Positions 1-7,455 of a stretch of 64,000 bases of DNA are shown here, in pieces (positions within the stretch are counted from its first letter, which is position 1; each line of letters starts with the position of its first letter). Both the position numbers and the translations under genes were made by a program. The notes under the pieces are model-generated. The model was not told where the DNA came from. It saw only the letters and a program-made list of their open reading frames with translations, and did no database searches. This DNA is from Nonomuraea endophytica. GTDB taxonomy: Bacteria > Actinomycetota > Actinomycetes > Streptosporangiales > Streptosporangiaceae. The stretch spans positions 1-64,000 of the forward strand of contig NZ_JACHIN010000011.1 of NCBI RefSeq assembly GCF_014203235.1. The letters run 5' to 3'.

Positions 1-474
1 TTCGCTGTCTTGCAGGCGGATGAGGAACGGCACGTCCTGGCGGCCGTTGGTGCGGACCCGGTCGTAGCCTTCACGGCTGATCGCGGCCACTTTGGCGCGG
101 AGCCGTACGCGCTCGCCGAAGAGTTTGGCCAGCGGGGCGAGGTAGTCGGTGATGAGCTCGGCGCCGGTGGGCAGCCATTCGTCGTCCGGGGCGCTCCAGC
201 CGTCGGTGTGGAGGAGGCGGCGGGCGGCGGCGTCGATGTTGTACTTCCACGGGCTGAACACCCGCACGTGCCCCCACCGGGCGATCGAGGCGGCGATCTG
301 CTCGCCCGCCTCCAGCACCAGGAACGGCAGGCCGCGCTCGGCCAGGTGGGCGGCGGCTGCCAGGCCGACCGGGCCCGCGCCGATCACCACGACCGGCAGC
401 CCTTCCGCGTCGGGGCCATGGACGATCTGCTCGAGTTCGAGAGCGGTGGTGGTGCCGCAGCAGCTGTTGCTCAT
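1..474 (-). CDS. FAD/NAD(P)-binding oxidoreductase of an arsenic-type cluster (C-terminus beyond window)
   Basis: The gene begins with ATG at 474 and runs off the left edge, so only the first 158 residues are visible. A dinucleotide-binding glycine motif (VVIGAGPVGLAAAAHLAE, about residues 29-46) is followed by an acidic residue ending the second strand (LVLEAG), as in flavoproteins that bind FAD. The N-terminus carries a Cys pair (SNSCCGTT) that could bind a soft metal. It lies downstream of an ArsO-like gene in the same direction, separated by 160 bp. The likely role is a redox enzyme of arsenic resistance; the substrate cannot be told from this part. It could equally be a thioredoxin-reductase-like protein. 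Confidence 0.75.
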   Translation of the reverse strand, partial: MSNSCCGTTTALELEQIVHGPDAEGLPVVVIGAGPVGLAAAAHLAERGLPFLVLEAGEQIAASIARWGHVRVFSPWKYNIDAAARRLLHTDGWSAPDDEWLPTGAELITDYLAPLAKLFGERVRLRAKVAAISREGYDRVRTNGRQDVPFLIRLQDSE

Positions 475-637
475 GACAGGGCTCTCCCCAAGATGCGAAC
501 GGTGTGAAGACGACGAAGGATGCGCAGGGCGCCGGGGTGCTGGCCGCACCCACACCCTGGCTTGTTTAGAAGTTTGTCGAAGCAGTGCCCATAGTGCGCC
601 TCTGCTTAGAGGAATGTCAAATTAGCTGGTCGTCGAA

Positions 638-1735
638 TCAGAGGCCGATCTGGGCCGGGGCGTGGCGGGCGTGCGCGGCCAGCGGGCCCATGATGTGCGC
701 GGCGTCGGCGGCGACCCCGCGCAGGGTGTTGGAGGCGAACGAGCGCTGGAACTCCAGCCCCAGATAGGCCAGGCCCGGCCGCACGAGGGACAGGCCGCCC
801 TGATGCACGGGCAGGCCGTGCTCGTCCAGGACGCCGAGCGGCGCCAGGTAGCCCAGATCGGGCAGGTAGCCGGTGGCCAGCAGCACCACGTCCACCCGCT
901 CCCGCTGCCCGTCGGCCCACACCACGTGCTCGCCGTCCAGCGCGGTGAACATCGGCCGGCGCACCAGGCGGCCGTCTTGCACGGCGGCGGCGTAGTCGCC
1001 GACGTCCATGACCAGCCGCGCCCGCACATGGTGGATCAGCCAGGCCGGCGGCAGGTCGTCGAAGCCGCTGGCCACCAGCCAGTGGTGCACGTCCCGGCCG
1101 CCGCGCCGCTGCGGCAGGAAGGCCAGCGGGGCCCGCGAGGCGAGGCTCACCCGCGCCGCCGTCCCGGCCAGTTCGTGGGCGATCTGCACGGCGGAGTTGC
1201 CGCCGCCGACCACGACCACCCGCTGCCCGGCCAGGTCCTTCGGGTTACGGTAGTCGGCCGCGTGCAGCACCCGGCCGGCGAAGGCGTGGGCGCCGGGCAG
1301 GCCGGGGCGGATCGGGCGGGCGAACGAGCCGGAGGCCGCCACCACGGCCGCGGCCTCGATGTCCTGCCCGTCCTCGGTGCGCACCACGAACGCGCCCGCG
1401 GGATGTCGTTCGTCGGCGTTCTCGACGGCCCGCACCCGGGTGCCGGTGCGGATCTCCACCTCCAGCAGGGCGGCGTAGCGGCGCAGGTAGCCGGCCACCT
1501 CGTCGCGGTGCGGGTAGCGGTCGGGGTCGCCGTCGAAGTCCAGGCCCGGCATGGCGCTGAAACGGGCCGGCGAGAACGCGGTGAGGCTGTCGTAATAGCG
1601 CGGCCACGAGCCGGCCGCTTCGCCGGAGGCTTCCAGGATCAGTGGCCGCAACCCGGCCTGCAGGGCGGCGCGGGCGGCGGAAAGGCCGGACTGGCCGCCG
1701 CCGACGATCACAACGGGTTCGGTAGGTGAGGTCAT
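638..1735 (-). CDS. arsO: Flavin-dependent monooxygenase, ArsO-like
   Basis: This 365-residue flavoprotein has an N-terminal FAD site (VVIVGGGQSGLSAARAAL), a downstream NADPH site (VVVVGGGNSAVQIAHEL, about residue 170) and the ATGYLPDL stretch typical of flavin-containing monooxygenases. ArsO-like proteins of this size occur in actinobacterial arsenic operons; their exact reaction is not settled. The chosen ATG at 1735 gives a protein starting MTSPTEPVVIVGG. A longer reading frame continues upstream through the divergent repressor but has no family match. The gene is divergent from arsR, with an AT-rich dyad between them, so repression by ArsR and release by arsenite is likely. Confidence 0.8.
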   Translation of the reverse strand: MTSPTEPVVIVGGGQSGLSAARAALQAGLRPLILEASGEAAGSWPRYYDSLTAFSPARFSAMPGLDFDGDPDRYPHRDEVAGYLRRYAALLEVEIRTGTRVRAVENADERHPAGAFVVRTEDGQDIEAAAVVAASGSFARPIRPGLPGAHAFAGRVLHAADYRNPKDLAGQRVVVVGGGNSAVQIAHELAGTAARVSLASRAPLAFLPQRRGGRDVHHWLVASGFDDLPPAWLIHHVRARLVMDVGDYAAAVQDGRLVRRPMFTALDGEHVVWADGQRERVDVVLLATGYLPDLGYLAPLGVLDEHGLPVHQGGLSLVRPGLAYLGLEFQRSFASNTLRGVAADAAHIMGPLAAHARHAPAQIGL

Positions 1736-1744
1736 GACCCCGGA

Positions 1745-1770
1745 ACATATATCTCTAATTTCAGATATGT
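1745..1770. promoter_or_regulatory. Putative ArsR operator between arsO and arsR
   Basis: An imperfect dyad, ACATATATCT at 1745-1754 and AGATATGT at 1763-1770, lies in a short AT-rich island between the two divergent starts. Its position 10 bp from the arsO start codon fits steric repression. Binding by the neighbouring ArsR is inferred. Confidence 0.5.
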
Positions 1771-1814
1771 CAAAACAGCGATATGATGATGGGATGCGAC
1801 CGACGAGGAGGAGC

Positions 1815-2225
1815 ATGACGCAGCACACCGCCACGCGGGACACCGCGCCCGGCGCCCCCGGCCCGGAGGCGAGCGGCGCGGCCCGCTGCCCGGCCGACGG
1901 CACCGTTCCGGGGCAGGACGGGCAGGACGGGCAGGAGGTGGCCGAGCTCAGCCCGGCCGTGCACGCCTTCCTCAAAGCCCTGGCCAGCCCCGCCCGCCAG
2001 CGCGTCATGCTGCTGTTCGCCCGCGGCGCCGAACTCACCGTCGGCCAGGTCGCCGAGGCCACCGGCCTGGCCCAGCCCCGCGCCAGCGAACAACTGGCCG
2101 AACTCCGCCGCGGCGGCATCCTCACCTCGCGCAAGGACGGCAAGACCGTGCTCCACCGGGCCGACAAGCGGGCCAGCGCCGCCGCCCTGGCCGAACTCCA
2201 GGCCTACCTGCAGCATTGCTGCTGA
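1815..2225 (+). CDS. arsR: ArsR-family transcriptional repressor
   Basis: A 136-residue winged-helix protein. The helix-turn-helix region (LTVGQVAEATGLAQPRASEQ and the following LAELRRGGILTSRKDGK wing) sits in the C-terminal two thirds. It is preceded by an unusually long Gly/Pro/Ala-rich N-terminus of about 45 residues with a single Cys. The last two residues are Cys-Cys, a plausible As(III) site different from the classic Cys-Val-Cys in the recognition helix. ATG 1815 is chosen because GAGGAG lies just before it; upstream in-frame ATGs exist at 1734 and 1794. It probably controls the divergent arsO unit and itself. Confidence 0.85.
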   Translation: MTQHTATRDTAPGAPGPEASGAARCPADGTVPGQDGQDGQEVAELSPAVHAFLKALASPARQRVMLLFARGAELTVGQVAEATGLAQPRASEQLAELRRGGILTSRKDGKTVLHRADKRASAAALAELQAYLQHCC

Positions 2226-2246
2226 CCAGCCCCCGCAGGTACTGGG

Positions 2247-3080
2247 TCACGGCGTGCGCGCGGGCTGCTCGCCGTCATGGAAAGCGCGCAGGCCGCCGGC
2301 GACCTCGGCGCGGGTGAAGGCGTAGCGGCCCAGGAAGTTGATGTGCTCATAGGCGATCGGCGACAAGCGGGCGCACATCTCCTGCGTCACCGGAAAACCT
2401 TGCTCACGCAGCCGGTCGACGGCGGCGTCGAGGTAGAGGCTGTTCCACCAGATGACCGCGTTCAGCGCCAGCCCGAGCGCGCCGAGCTGGTCCTCCATGC
2501 CTTCTCGGTAGCGCTGGCGCAGCTGACCGCGATCGCCGAAGGCGATCTTGCGGGCCGGCCGATGCCGGGCCTCCTGCACGTTCAGCTGGGCGCCGATCAT
2601 GCGGCGTAGCCGCCGTCGTGCAGGAACTGCAGCAGGTGCAGCGTCTTGAAGATGCGGCCGTAGCGCGCGAACGCCTCGCCCAGGCCGGTGGTGCGGCCGT
2701 CGGCCGACAGCATCCGAATCAGGTCGTAGGCGCGCACACTGCCGGTGGTCAAAGATCCGGCCACCCGCACCATGTCCGCCCAGTGCGGGCGGATGCGGTC
2801 TAGGCGGATGGTGTGGCGCGACATGTGCTCCAGCGGCCCGTAGGAGGCGCGGGTGTTGGTGCGCCACAGCCGGGTGTCGGCCAGGTCGGCGATGCGCGTG
2901 CCGTGCAGTTCGACGTGGACGCTGTGGCCGTACTGGGGCCGGGCGAGGGTGTGGCCTTCGCGGACCACACGGCGGAAGCCCTCGTCGGTGGCCACCTGCC
3001 ACTGCACGGGCACGGGTCGCTCGGGCATCCCGCCGCGGCCGTCGACGGCGAGCGGGTCGGGGGCCAGCGGACATGTGCGT
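2247..3080 (-). pseudogene. tnpA: Tn3-family transposase remnant (frameshifted C-terminal part)
   Basis: Two overlapping minus-strand frames together make the last third of a Tn3-type DDE transposase. The upstream frame (stop at 2597) contains TRIADLADTRLW, YGPLEHMSRHTIRLD and GRIFKTLHLLQFL. The downstream frame (from about 2603 to 2247) continues with RQRYREGMEDQLGALGLALN and the closing LSPIAYEHINFLGRYAF. One missing base near 2600 separates them. The N-terminal DNA-binding part and the first catalytic aspartates are absent. The fragment begins directly after the acyl-CoA ligase stop codon. No terminal inverted repeats or resolvase were seen, so the element is dead. Confidence 0.8.
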
Positions 3081-3082
3081 TC

Positions 3083-4687
3083 TCAGCCCAGCTCCAGCAG
3101 CTCCACGGCCCGCTCGCGCATCTCGACCTTGCGGATCTTGCCGGTGACCGTCATCGGGAACTGCCCGACCAGGTGGACGTAGCGGGGGATCTTGTAGTGG
3201 GCCAGGCGGCCCGCGCAGAACTCCCTGACCGTCTCGGCCGTCAGCGGCTCGGCGCCGGGGCGCATGACGATCCAGGCCATCAGCTCCTCGCCGTACTTCG
3301 GGTCGGGCACCCCGATCACCTGCACGTCGGCCACGTCGGGATGGGTGTAGAGGTACTCCTCGATCTCGCGCGGGTAGACGTTCTCGCCGCCCCGGATGAC
3401 CATGTCCTTGATCCGGCCGACGATGTTGACGTAACCCTCCTCGTCCATGGTGGCCAGGTCGCCGGTGTGCATCCAGCGAGCGGCGTCGATCGACTCGGCC
3501 GTCTTCGACGGCTCGTCCCAGTAGCCGAGCATCACCGAGTAGCCGCGGGTGCACAGCTCGCCCGGCTCGCCGCGGGGCACCACCAGCCCGGTCTCCGGGT
3601 GCACGATCTTGACCTCCAGGTGCGGCATGACCCGCCCGACCGTCTCGGTACGGCGGGCCAGCCCGTCATCGCGCCCGGTCATCGTGGACACCGGGGAGGT
3701 CTCGGTCATGCCGTAGCAGATCGCCACCTCCTCCATGTGCATCTCGCCGGCCACCCGCTTCATCACCTCGACCGGGCAGGGCGAGCCCGCCATGATGCCG
3801 GTGCGCAGGCTGGACAGGTCGAACTCGGCGAAGCGCGGGTGGCCCAGTTCGGCGATGAACATGGTCGGCACGCCGTACAGGGAGGTGCAGCGCTCGCTCT
3901 CCACGGCCCGCAGCGTGGCCTCGGGGTCGAAGCCGGGCGCGGGCAGCACCACGCACGCGCCGTGCGAGGTGGCCCCGAGGTTGCCCATGACCATCCCGAA
4001 GCAGTGGTAGAGCGGCACCGGCAGGCAGACCCGGTCGGCCTCGGTGTAGCCGAGGCCCTCGGCGACGAAGTAGCCGTTGTTGAGGATGTTGTGGTGCGAG
4101 AGCGTCGCGCCCTTGGGGAAGCCGGTCGTGCCCGAGGTGTACTGGATGTTGATCGGGTCGTCGAAGGAGAGCGTGGCCGCGCGCTCGCGCAGGGCCGCGG
4201 GGTCGGCGCCGCGACCGCTCGCCACCAGCTCGTCCCAGCCCGGCTCGCCGATGAAGACCACCTGGTCGAAGCCGATCTCGGCGAGCATCGCCCGGTAGTC
4301 GCTGGTCTTGAACGCCACGGCGCCGACCAGCAGCCGCATGCCCGACTGGCGGATCACGAAGTCCAGCTCGTGGCTTCGGTAGGCGGGGTTGATGTTGACC
4401 AGGATCGCGCCGATCTTGGCGGTGGCGTACTGCGTCAGCACCCACTCGGCGCAGTTCGGCGCCCAGATGCCGACCCGGTCGCCCTTGGCGACGCCCCTGG
4501 CCATCAGGCCGAGGGCGACCTCGTCCACGGCTGCGTCGAACTCGGCGTAGGTCCAGCGCCGTCCGCTCGCCACCTCGACCAGGGCCTCACGGTCGGCGAA
4601 GCGGGCCGCGGCGCGCTCCAGATTGTCCCCGATGGTCTGGCCCAGCAGAGGAAGCGCGGAGACGCCCGACGCGTGTGAGTCACCCAT
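3083..4687 (-). CDS. Long-chain acyl-CoA ligase (AMP-binding enzyme, FadD-like)
   Basis: This 534-residue adenylate-forming enzyme activates a carboxylic acid, probably a fatty acid, to its CoA thioester through an acyl-AMP. It shows the P-loop-like YTSGTTGFPKG (about residue 190), the YGMTETSP motif, the HTGDLATMDEEGY motif and the hinge GRIKDMVIRGGENVYPREIE. The catalytic C-terminal lysine lies in MTVTGKIRK. Length and motifs are complete. It is transcribed away from a GAF-LuxR regulator with a 70-bp shared promoter region. The acyl chain length cannot be assigned by eye. Confidence 0.9.
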   Translation of the reverse strand: MGDSHASGVSALPLLGQTIGDNLERAAARFADREALVEVASGRRWTYAEFDAAVDEVALGLMARGVAKGDRVGIWAPNCAEWVLTQYATAKIGAILVNINPAYRSHELDFVIRQSGMRLLVGAVAFKTSDYRAMLAEIGFDQVVFIGEPGWDELVASGRGADPAALRERAATLSFDDPINIQYTSGTTGFPKGATLSHHNILNNGYFVAEGLGYTEADRVCLPVPLYHCFGMVMGNLGATSHGACVVLPAPGFDPEATLRAVESERCTSLYGVPTMFIAELGHPRFAEFDLSSLRTGIMAGSPCPVEVMKRVAGEMHMEEVAICYGMTETSPVSTMTGRDDGLARRTETVGRVMPHLEVKIVHPETGLVVPRGEPGELCTRGYSVMLGYWDEPSKTAESIDAARWMHTGDLATMDEEGYVNIVGRIKDMVIRGGENVYPREIEEYLYTHPDVADVQVIGVPDPKYGEELMAWIVMRPGAEPLTAETVREFCAGRLAHYKIPRYVHLVGQFPMTVTGKIRKVEMRERAVELLELG

Positions 4688-4721
4688 GACCGAAGCATCC
4701 GGCAGGCTCCTGTCCCGCGCT

Positions 4722-4737
4722 ACCCCCGTTCAGGGGT
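4722..4737. promoter_or_regulatory. Inverted repeat in the ligase/LuxR intergenic region
   Basis: ACCCC at 4722-4726 and GGGGT at 4733-4737, separated by six bases, form a perfect 5-bp dyad. It lies 35 bp from the ligase start and 21 bp from the LuxR-type start. It is a candidate site for the adjacent regulator. Confidence 0.35.
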
Positions 4738-4757
4738 GGCCGTGCCATGCTGGAGCG

Positions 4758-5597
4758 ATGGTGGCACCACACCTTCTGCGGGCGGCGCTGGCGCGAATGC
4801 GGCACATCACCGGGCTGCCTGTGTCGTTCGGCGGCACCGTGACTCCCGCCGGCCGTACCGTGCGGCTGATCGAGCTGGCCGGGACGACGACCGGCGCGCT
4901 GCGCGGGCTGGCCATCAGGGCCGGCAGCGGCCTGGGCGGCCGGGTGCTGGTCACCGCCCGGCCGGGCAGTGTGGAGGACTACGCCACCGACGCCCGCATC
5001 AGCCACGAATACGACCGGCCGGTGGGGGCCGAGGGGCTGCGGGCGATCGCGGCCGTCCCGGTGCTCGTGGGGGAGAGCGTCGGCGGGCTGCTGTACGGCG
5101 GCATCCGCGAGCCGCTCACCCTCGGCACCCGCGTGCTCGACGCCATGGGCAGGATCGCCGCCCGGCTCGGCGTGGAGCTGGCCGTACAGGCTGAGGTGGA
5201 GCGGCGGATGGCCGAGCTGGAGACCGCCGCGATCACCCGCGCGGCCCGCGAGCGGCCCACCGGGCCGGAGCGGGAGAACCTGCGCGAGGCACACGCCGAG
5301 CTGCGCTCCATCGCCCAGGAGATCACCGACCCGGCCCTGCGCGAACGCCTGCGGGAGGTGTGCGAGCGGCTGAGCGCGCCCCATGAGCCGCCGCCCGCGC
5401 ACCACCCCCTCTCGCCCCGCGAACTCGACGTGTTGTCGCTGGTCGCGGTGGGCTGCGGTAACGCCGAGGCCGGTGAGCGGCTGGGTCTGCGGCCCGAGAC
5501 GGTCAAGAGCTACCTGCGCGGCGCGATGCGCAAGCTCGGCACCCACACCAGGATGGAGACCGTGGTCGCGGCCCGGCGCGCCGGGCTGCTCCCCTAA
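4758..5597 (+). CDS. GAF-domain LuxR-type transcriptional regulator
   Basis: A 279-residue protein with a GAF-like sensory region (residues 5-150, with GGRVLVTARPGSVEDYATD and the IAAVPVLVGESVGGLLYGG strand pair). A helical linker follows (residues 150-205), then a LuxR helix-turn-helix (LSPRELDVLSLVAVGCGNAE and the recognition segment ETVKSYLRGAMRKLG). GAF-LuxR proteins of this build often sit beside acyl-CoA ligase genes and may sense a metabolite of that pathway. ATG 4758 with TGGAG before it is preferred over an upstream extension into the neighbouring promoter. Its stop overlaps the stop of the convergent gene. Confidence 0.8.
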   Translation: MVAPHLLRAALARMRHITGLPVSFGGTVTPAGRTVRLIELAGTTTGALRGLAIRAGSGLGGRVLVTARPGSVEDYATDARISHEYDRPVGAEGLRAIAAVPVLVGESVGGLLYGGIREPLTLGTRVLDAMGRIAARLGVELAVQAEVERRMAELETAAITRAARERPTGPERENLREAHAELRSIAQEITDPALRERLREVCERLSAPHEPPPAHHPLSPRELDVLSLVAVGCGNAEAGERLGLRPETVKSYLRGAMRKLGTHTRMETVVAARRAGLLP

Positions 5598-6394
5598 GGG
5601 CAGAGGGTCCAGCGCAGCGGGCTGTCCCCGGTGGTCTCCACGACCTCCTCCACCTCGAATTCCATCATCCGCTGCTCGCCGCTCCAGTCGGCGCGGGCGC
5701 GCCCGGCCAGCCGCAGCGTGTGCCCCTGCTCCCAGTCCACGAACAGCAGCCCGGCGGCCGGTTCCAGCTCCAGATTCCCGAGCGTCAGGAACATGAAGTT
5801 GCCCCGGTAGTCGGCCCAGCGCAGCCGTCCCCCATCCAGCACCTCGACGAAGCCGGGCGGGCCGCCGCGATGCGAGACGTCCGCGCCCTGGCCGTCCGCG
5901 CGGGTGGCGATGAAGAAGGTGTCGGCGCTCTCGATCCACCGCCGGTGCCCGCCGGTGAGCGCCGCGTGCTCCACGGTACGGCGCGCCGCCGGCTCGGCCA
6001 CCGAGGTGATCTGCCTGGTCACGATGTGCTTGGGGCAGTTGGAGATCACCTGGTCGGTCTCGATGACCAGCCGGCCGCCCTCCTGGGTGGCGGTGCCGTT
6101 GACCCGCATCCGCCGCCGCGTCCACGGCTCGATCGCCAGGGTCCCGATCTCCCCGCCGCCCTCGAACGGCGCCTCCCCCCGTACGGCCAGCGTGGTCGCC
6201 CCGAGCGGCTCGATGAAGCCGGGCTCGCCCGTCATCAGCCCGATCCGCGTGCCCATGCCGACGACCAGCATCCGCTGGCGGCGCAGGAACTCCCTGGCCA
6301 CCTCGGGCAGCTCGGGACGGGCGCGGGCCGAGCCGAGCAGCTTGGTGATGCCCGCGCGCCGCTGCGCGCTCACCTCACCGGGATGAATGCCCAT
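5594..6394 (-). CDS. Pyridoxamine 5'-phosphate oxidase-family flavin/heme-binding protein
   Basis: The 266-residue product resembles the larger PPOX-like split-barrel proteins. The barrel appears in ADTFFIATRADGQGADVSHRGG (residues about 160-180) and in LRWADYRGNFMFLTLGNLELEP, which are characteristic stretches. The first 100 residues form a second, weaker related half (REFLRRQRMLVVGMG; GFIEPLGATTLAV). Such proteins bind flavin or heme and reduce or oxidise small molecules. The start codon lies 2 bp after the VOC gene stop, so the two genes are translationally coupled. The substrate is unknown. Confidence 0.75.
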   Translation of the reverse strand: MGIHPGEVSAQRRAGITKLLGSARARPELPEVAREFLRRQRMLVVGMGTRIGLMTGEPGFIEPLGATTLAVRGEAPFEGGGEIGTLAIEPWTRRRMRVNGTATQEGGRLVIETDQVISNCPKHIVTRQITSVAEPAARRTVEHAALTGGHRRWIESADTFFIATRADGQGADVSHRGGPPGFVEVLDGGRLRWADYRGNFMFLTLGNLELEPAAGLLFVDWEQGHTLRLAGRARADWSGEQRMMEFEVEEVVETTGDSPLRWTLCP

Positions 6395-6396
6395 GG

Positions 6397-6843
6397 TTAG
6401 AAGAACCCGCAGGTGGGGGCGTTCTCGTGTGGGGCGGGGGCGGTGACTCCCTCGTTCACGTAGATCTCCAGCCGGGTGCCGTCGGGGTCTTCGAAGAACA
6501 GCCCGCCGGACTCGCGGCCGGTGCCGTGCGGGACGATCCCGTCGTGCCGGATGGCGACGCCGAGTTCGCGCAGCCGGGCCTCGATCGCCTCCAGTTCCTC
6601 GATGCCGGGCGCCTCGAAGGACAGGTGGTGCAGCCCGGGAGTGCCGCCGTCGAAGCGGCCCGAGCTCTGCTCCCACAGCGTGAGCACGAGCTCCTCCGGC
6701 CTGCCCAGCCGCGCGTAGCGCCAGTCGCCGCCGTCGGTCTTGCCGAACAGGCCGAGGCCGAAGACCTGGCAGTAGAAGTCGATCGAGCGGTCGAGTTCGG
6801 TGACGTTGAGCCCGACGTGCCCGGTCTGGAGTGCGGTCGCCAC
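6397..6843 (-). CDS. VOC-family protein (glyoxalase/ring-cleavage dioxygenase fold)
   Basis: A 148-residue single-chain VOC protein containing both paired beta-alpha-beta-beta-beta units. The first begins TGHVGLNVTELDRSIDFYCQ with a metal-ligand His. The second starts PGLHHLSFEAPG and ends with the glutamate ligand in FFEDPDGTRLEIY. GTG 6843 follows GGGAG at good spacing. The promoter faces a CGNR-type regulator and is studded with CTAATG half-sites. The gene is the first of a two-gene operon with the PPOX-like gene. The function could be detoxification of a reactive electrophile, but this is inference. Confidence 0.8.
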   Translation of the reverse strand: MATALQTGHVGLNVTELDRSIDFYCQVFGLGLFGKTDGGDWRYARLGRPEELVLTLWEQSSGRFDGGTPGLHHLSFEAPGIEELEAIEARLRELGVAIRHDGIVPHGTGRESGGLFFEDPDGTRLEIYVNEGVTAPAPHENAPTCGFF

Positions 6844-6857
6844 AGAGCGACTCCCTT

Positions 6858-6921
6858 CTAATGGATGTGCCGCAATTCAAGCATTAGCCGCTAATGGGTG
6901 CAAGTGCGGGGTAGCATTAGC
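6858..6921. promoter_or_regulatory. Cluster of CATTAGC/GCTAATG sites between VOC and CGNR genes
   Basis: A perfect dyad CATTAGC-C-GCTAATG occupies 6882-6896. A half-site CTAATG lies at 6858-6863 and another, GCATTAGC, at 6914-6921. All fall in the 80 bp between divergent starts. The spacing suggests cooperative binding of one regulator, probably the CGNR protein, to both promoters. Confidence 0.5.
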
Positions 6922-6924
6922 AGG

Positions 6925-7455
6925 GTGGTGCACATCGCCGTCGCTTTCGCCAACACCGTCCGCGCCTCCACGGGGGACGCGCTGGCCACCGCCGCCGGGC
7001 TGACCGCCTGGCTGCGTGAGCGGCGCGCCGAGCTGGAGGTCCGCCTGGAGGAGGCCGACCTGCTGGCGATCGGTGACGAGGAGGCCGCCGCCGCCCGGCG
7101 GGCCCGCGACGCCGTACGCGCGCTGATGGGGGGCGAAGACGGCACGGACGAGCACGTCCGCGCGCTCAACGACGCGGTGCGGGCGGCCCCGCGATGGCGT
7201 GAGCTGGCGTGGGGGGAGCCGCCGTCGGTCACCGCCCGTTCGGCGCGTCCGCCTGTGCTGGCGGCCGTGGCCGAGGTGGCCGAGCAGGCGATCCTGCTGG
7301 TGTCCGGCCCCGACCGCGACCACGTCCGGCCGTGCGGGGCGCCCGGATGCGTGCAGTTCTTCCTGAAGGAGCACCCGCGCCGGGAATGGTGCTCGACCGG
7401 CTGCGGCAACCGCGTGCGGGTGGCCCGCCACTACGCCCGCACCAAGGGCGCCTAG
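6925..7455 (+). CDS. CGNR zinc-finger transcriptional regulator (ABATE domain)
   Basis: About 176 residues. The N-terminal ABATE-type helical region begins FANTVRASTGDALATAAGL. The C-terminus holds a treble-clef zinc finger with the diagnostic CGNR: ligands lie in PCGAPGCVQFF and EWCSTGCGNRVRVARHY. These proteins are stress-responsive regulators. GTG 6925 (or 6928) is preferred to GTG 6898 because the latter would place an operator half-site inside the gene. It is divergent from the VOC/PPOX operon, its likely target. Its stop overlaps the next gene start (TAGTG). Confidence 0.75.
   Translation: MVHIAVAFANTVRASTGDALATAAGLTAWLRERRAELEVRLEEADLLAIGDEEAAAARRARDAVRALMGGEDGTDEHVRALNDAVRAAPRWRELAWGEPPSVTARSARPPVLAAVAEVAEQAILLVSGPDRDHVRPCGAPGCVQFFLKEHPRREWCSTGCGNRVRVARHYARTKGA

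Noticed and set aside
573..600. TGTCGA upstream of the truncated flavoprotein as an ECF42 promoter
   Set aside because: No CG(T/A)C occurs 17-18 bases later, and the motif faces the wrong way for the minus-strand gene.
638..2167. ArsO extended N-terminally to 509 residues
   Set aside because: The extension reads antisense through arsR and has no family similarity; ATG 1735 gives the full flavoprotein.
2247..3554. A single 435-residue minus-strand protein
   Set aside because: Only its last 115 residues are transposase; the rest is an off-frame reading of the acyl-CoA ligase gene and the earlier transposase part.
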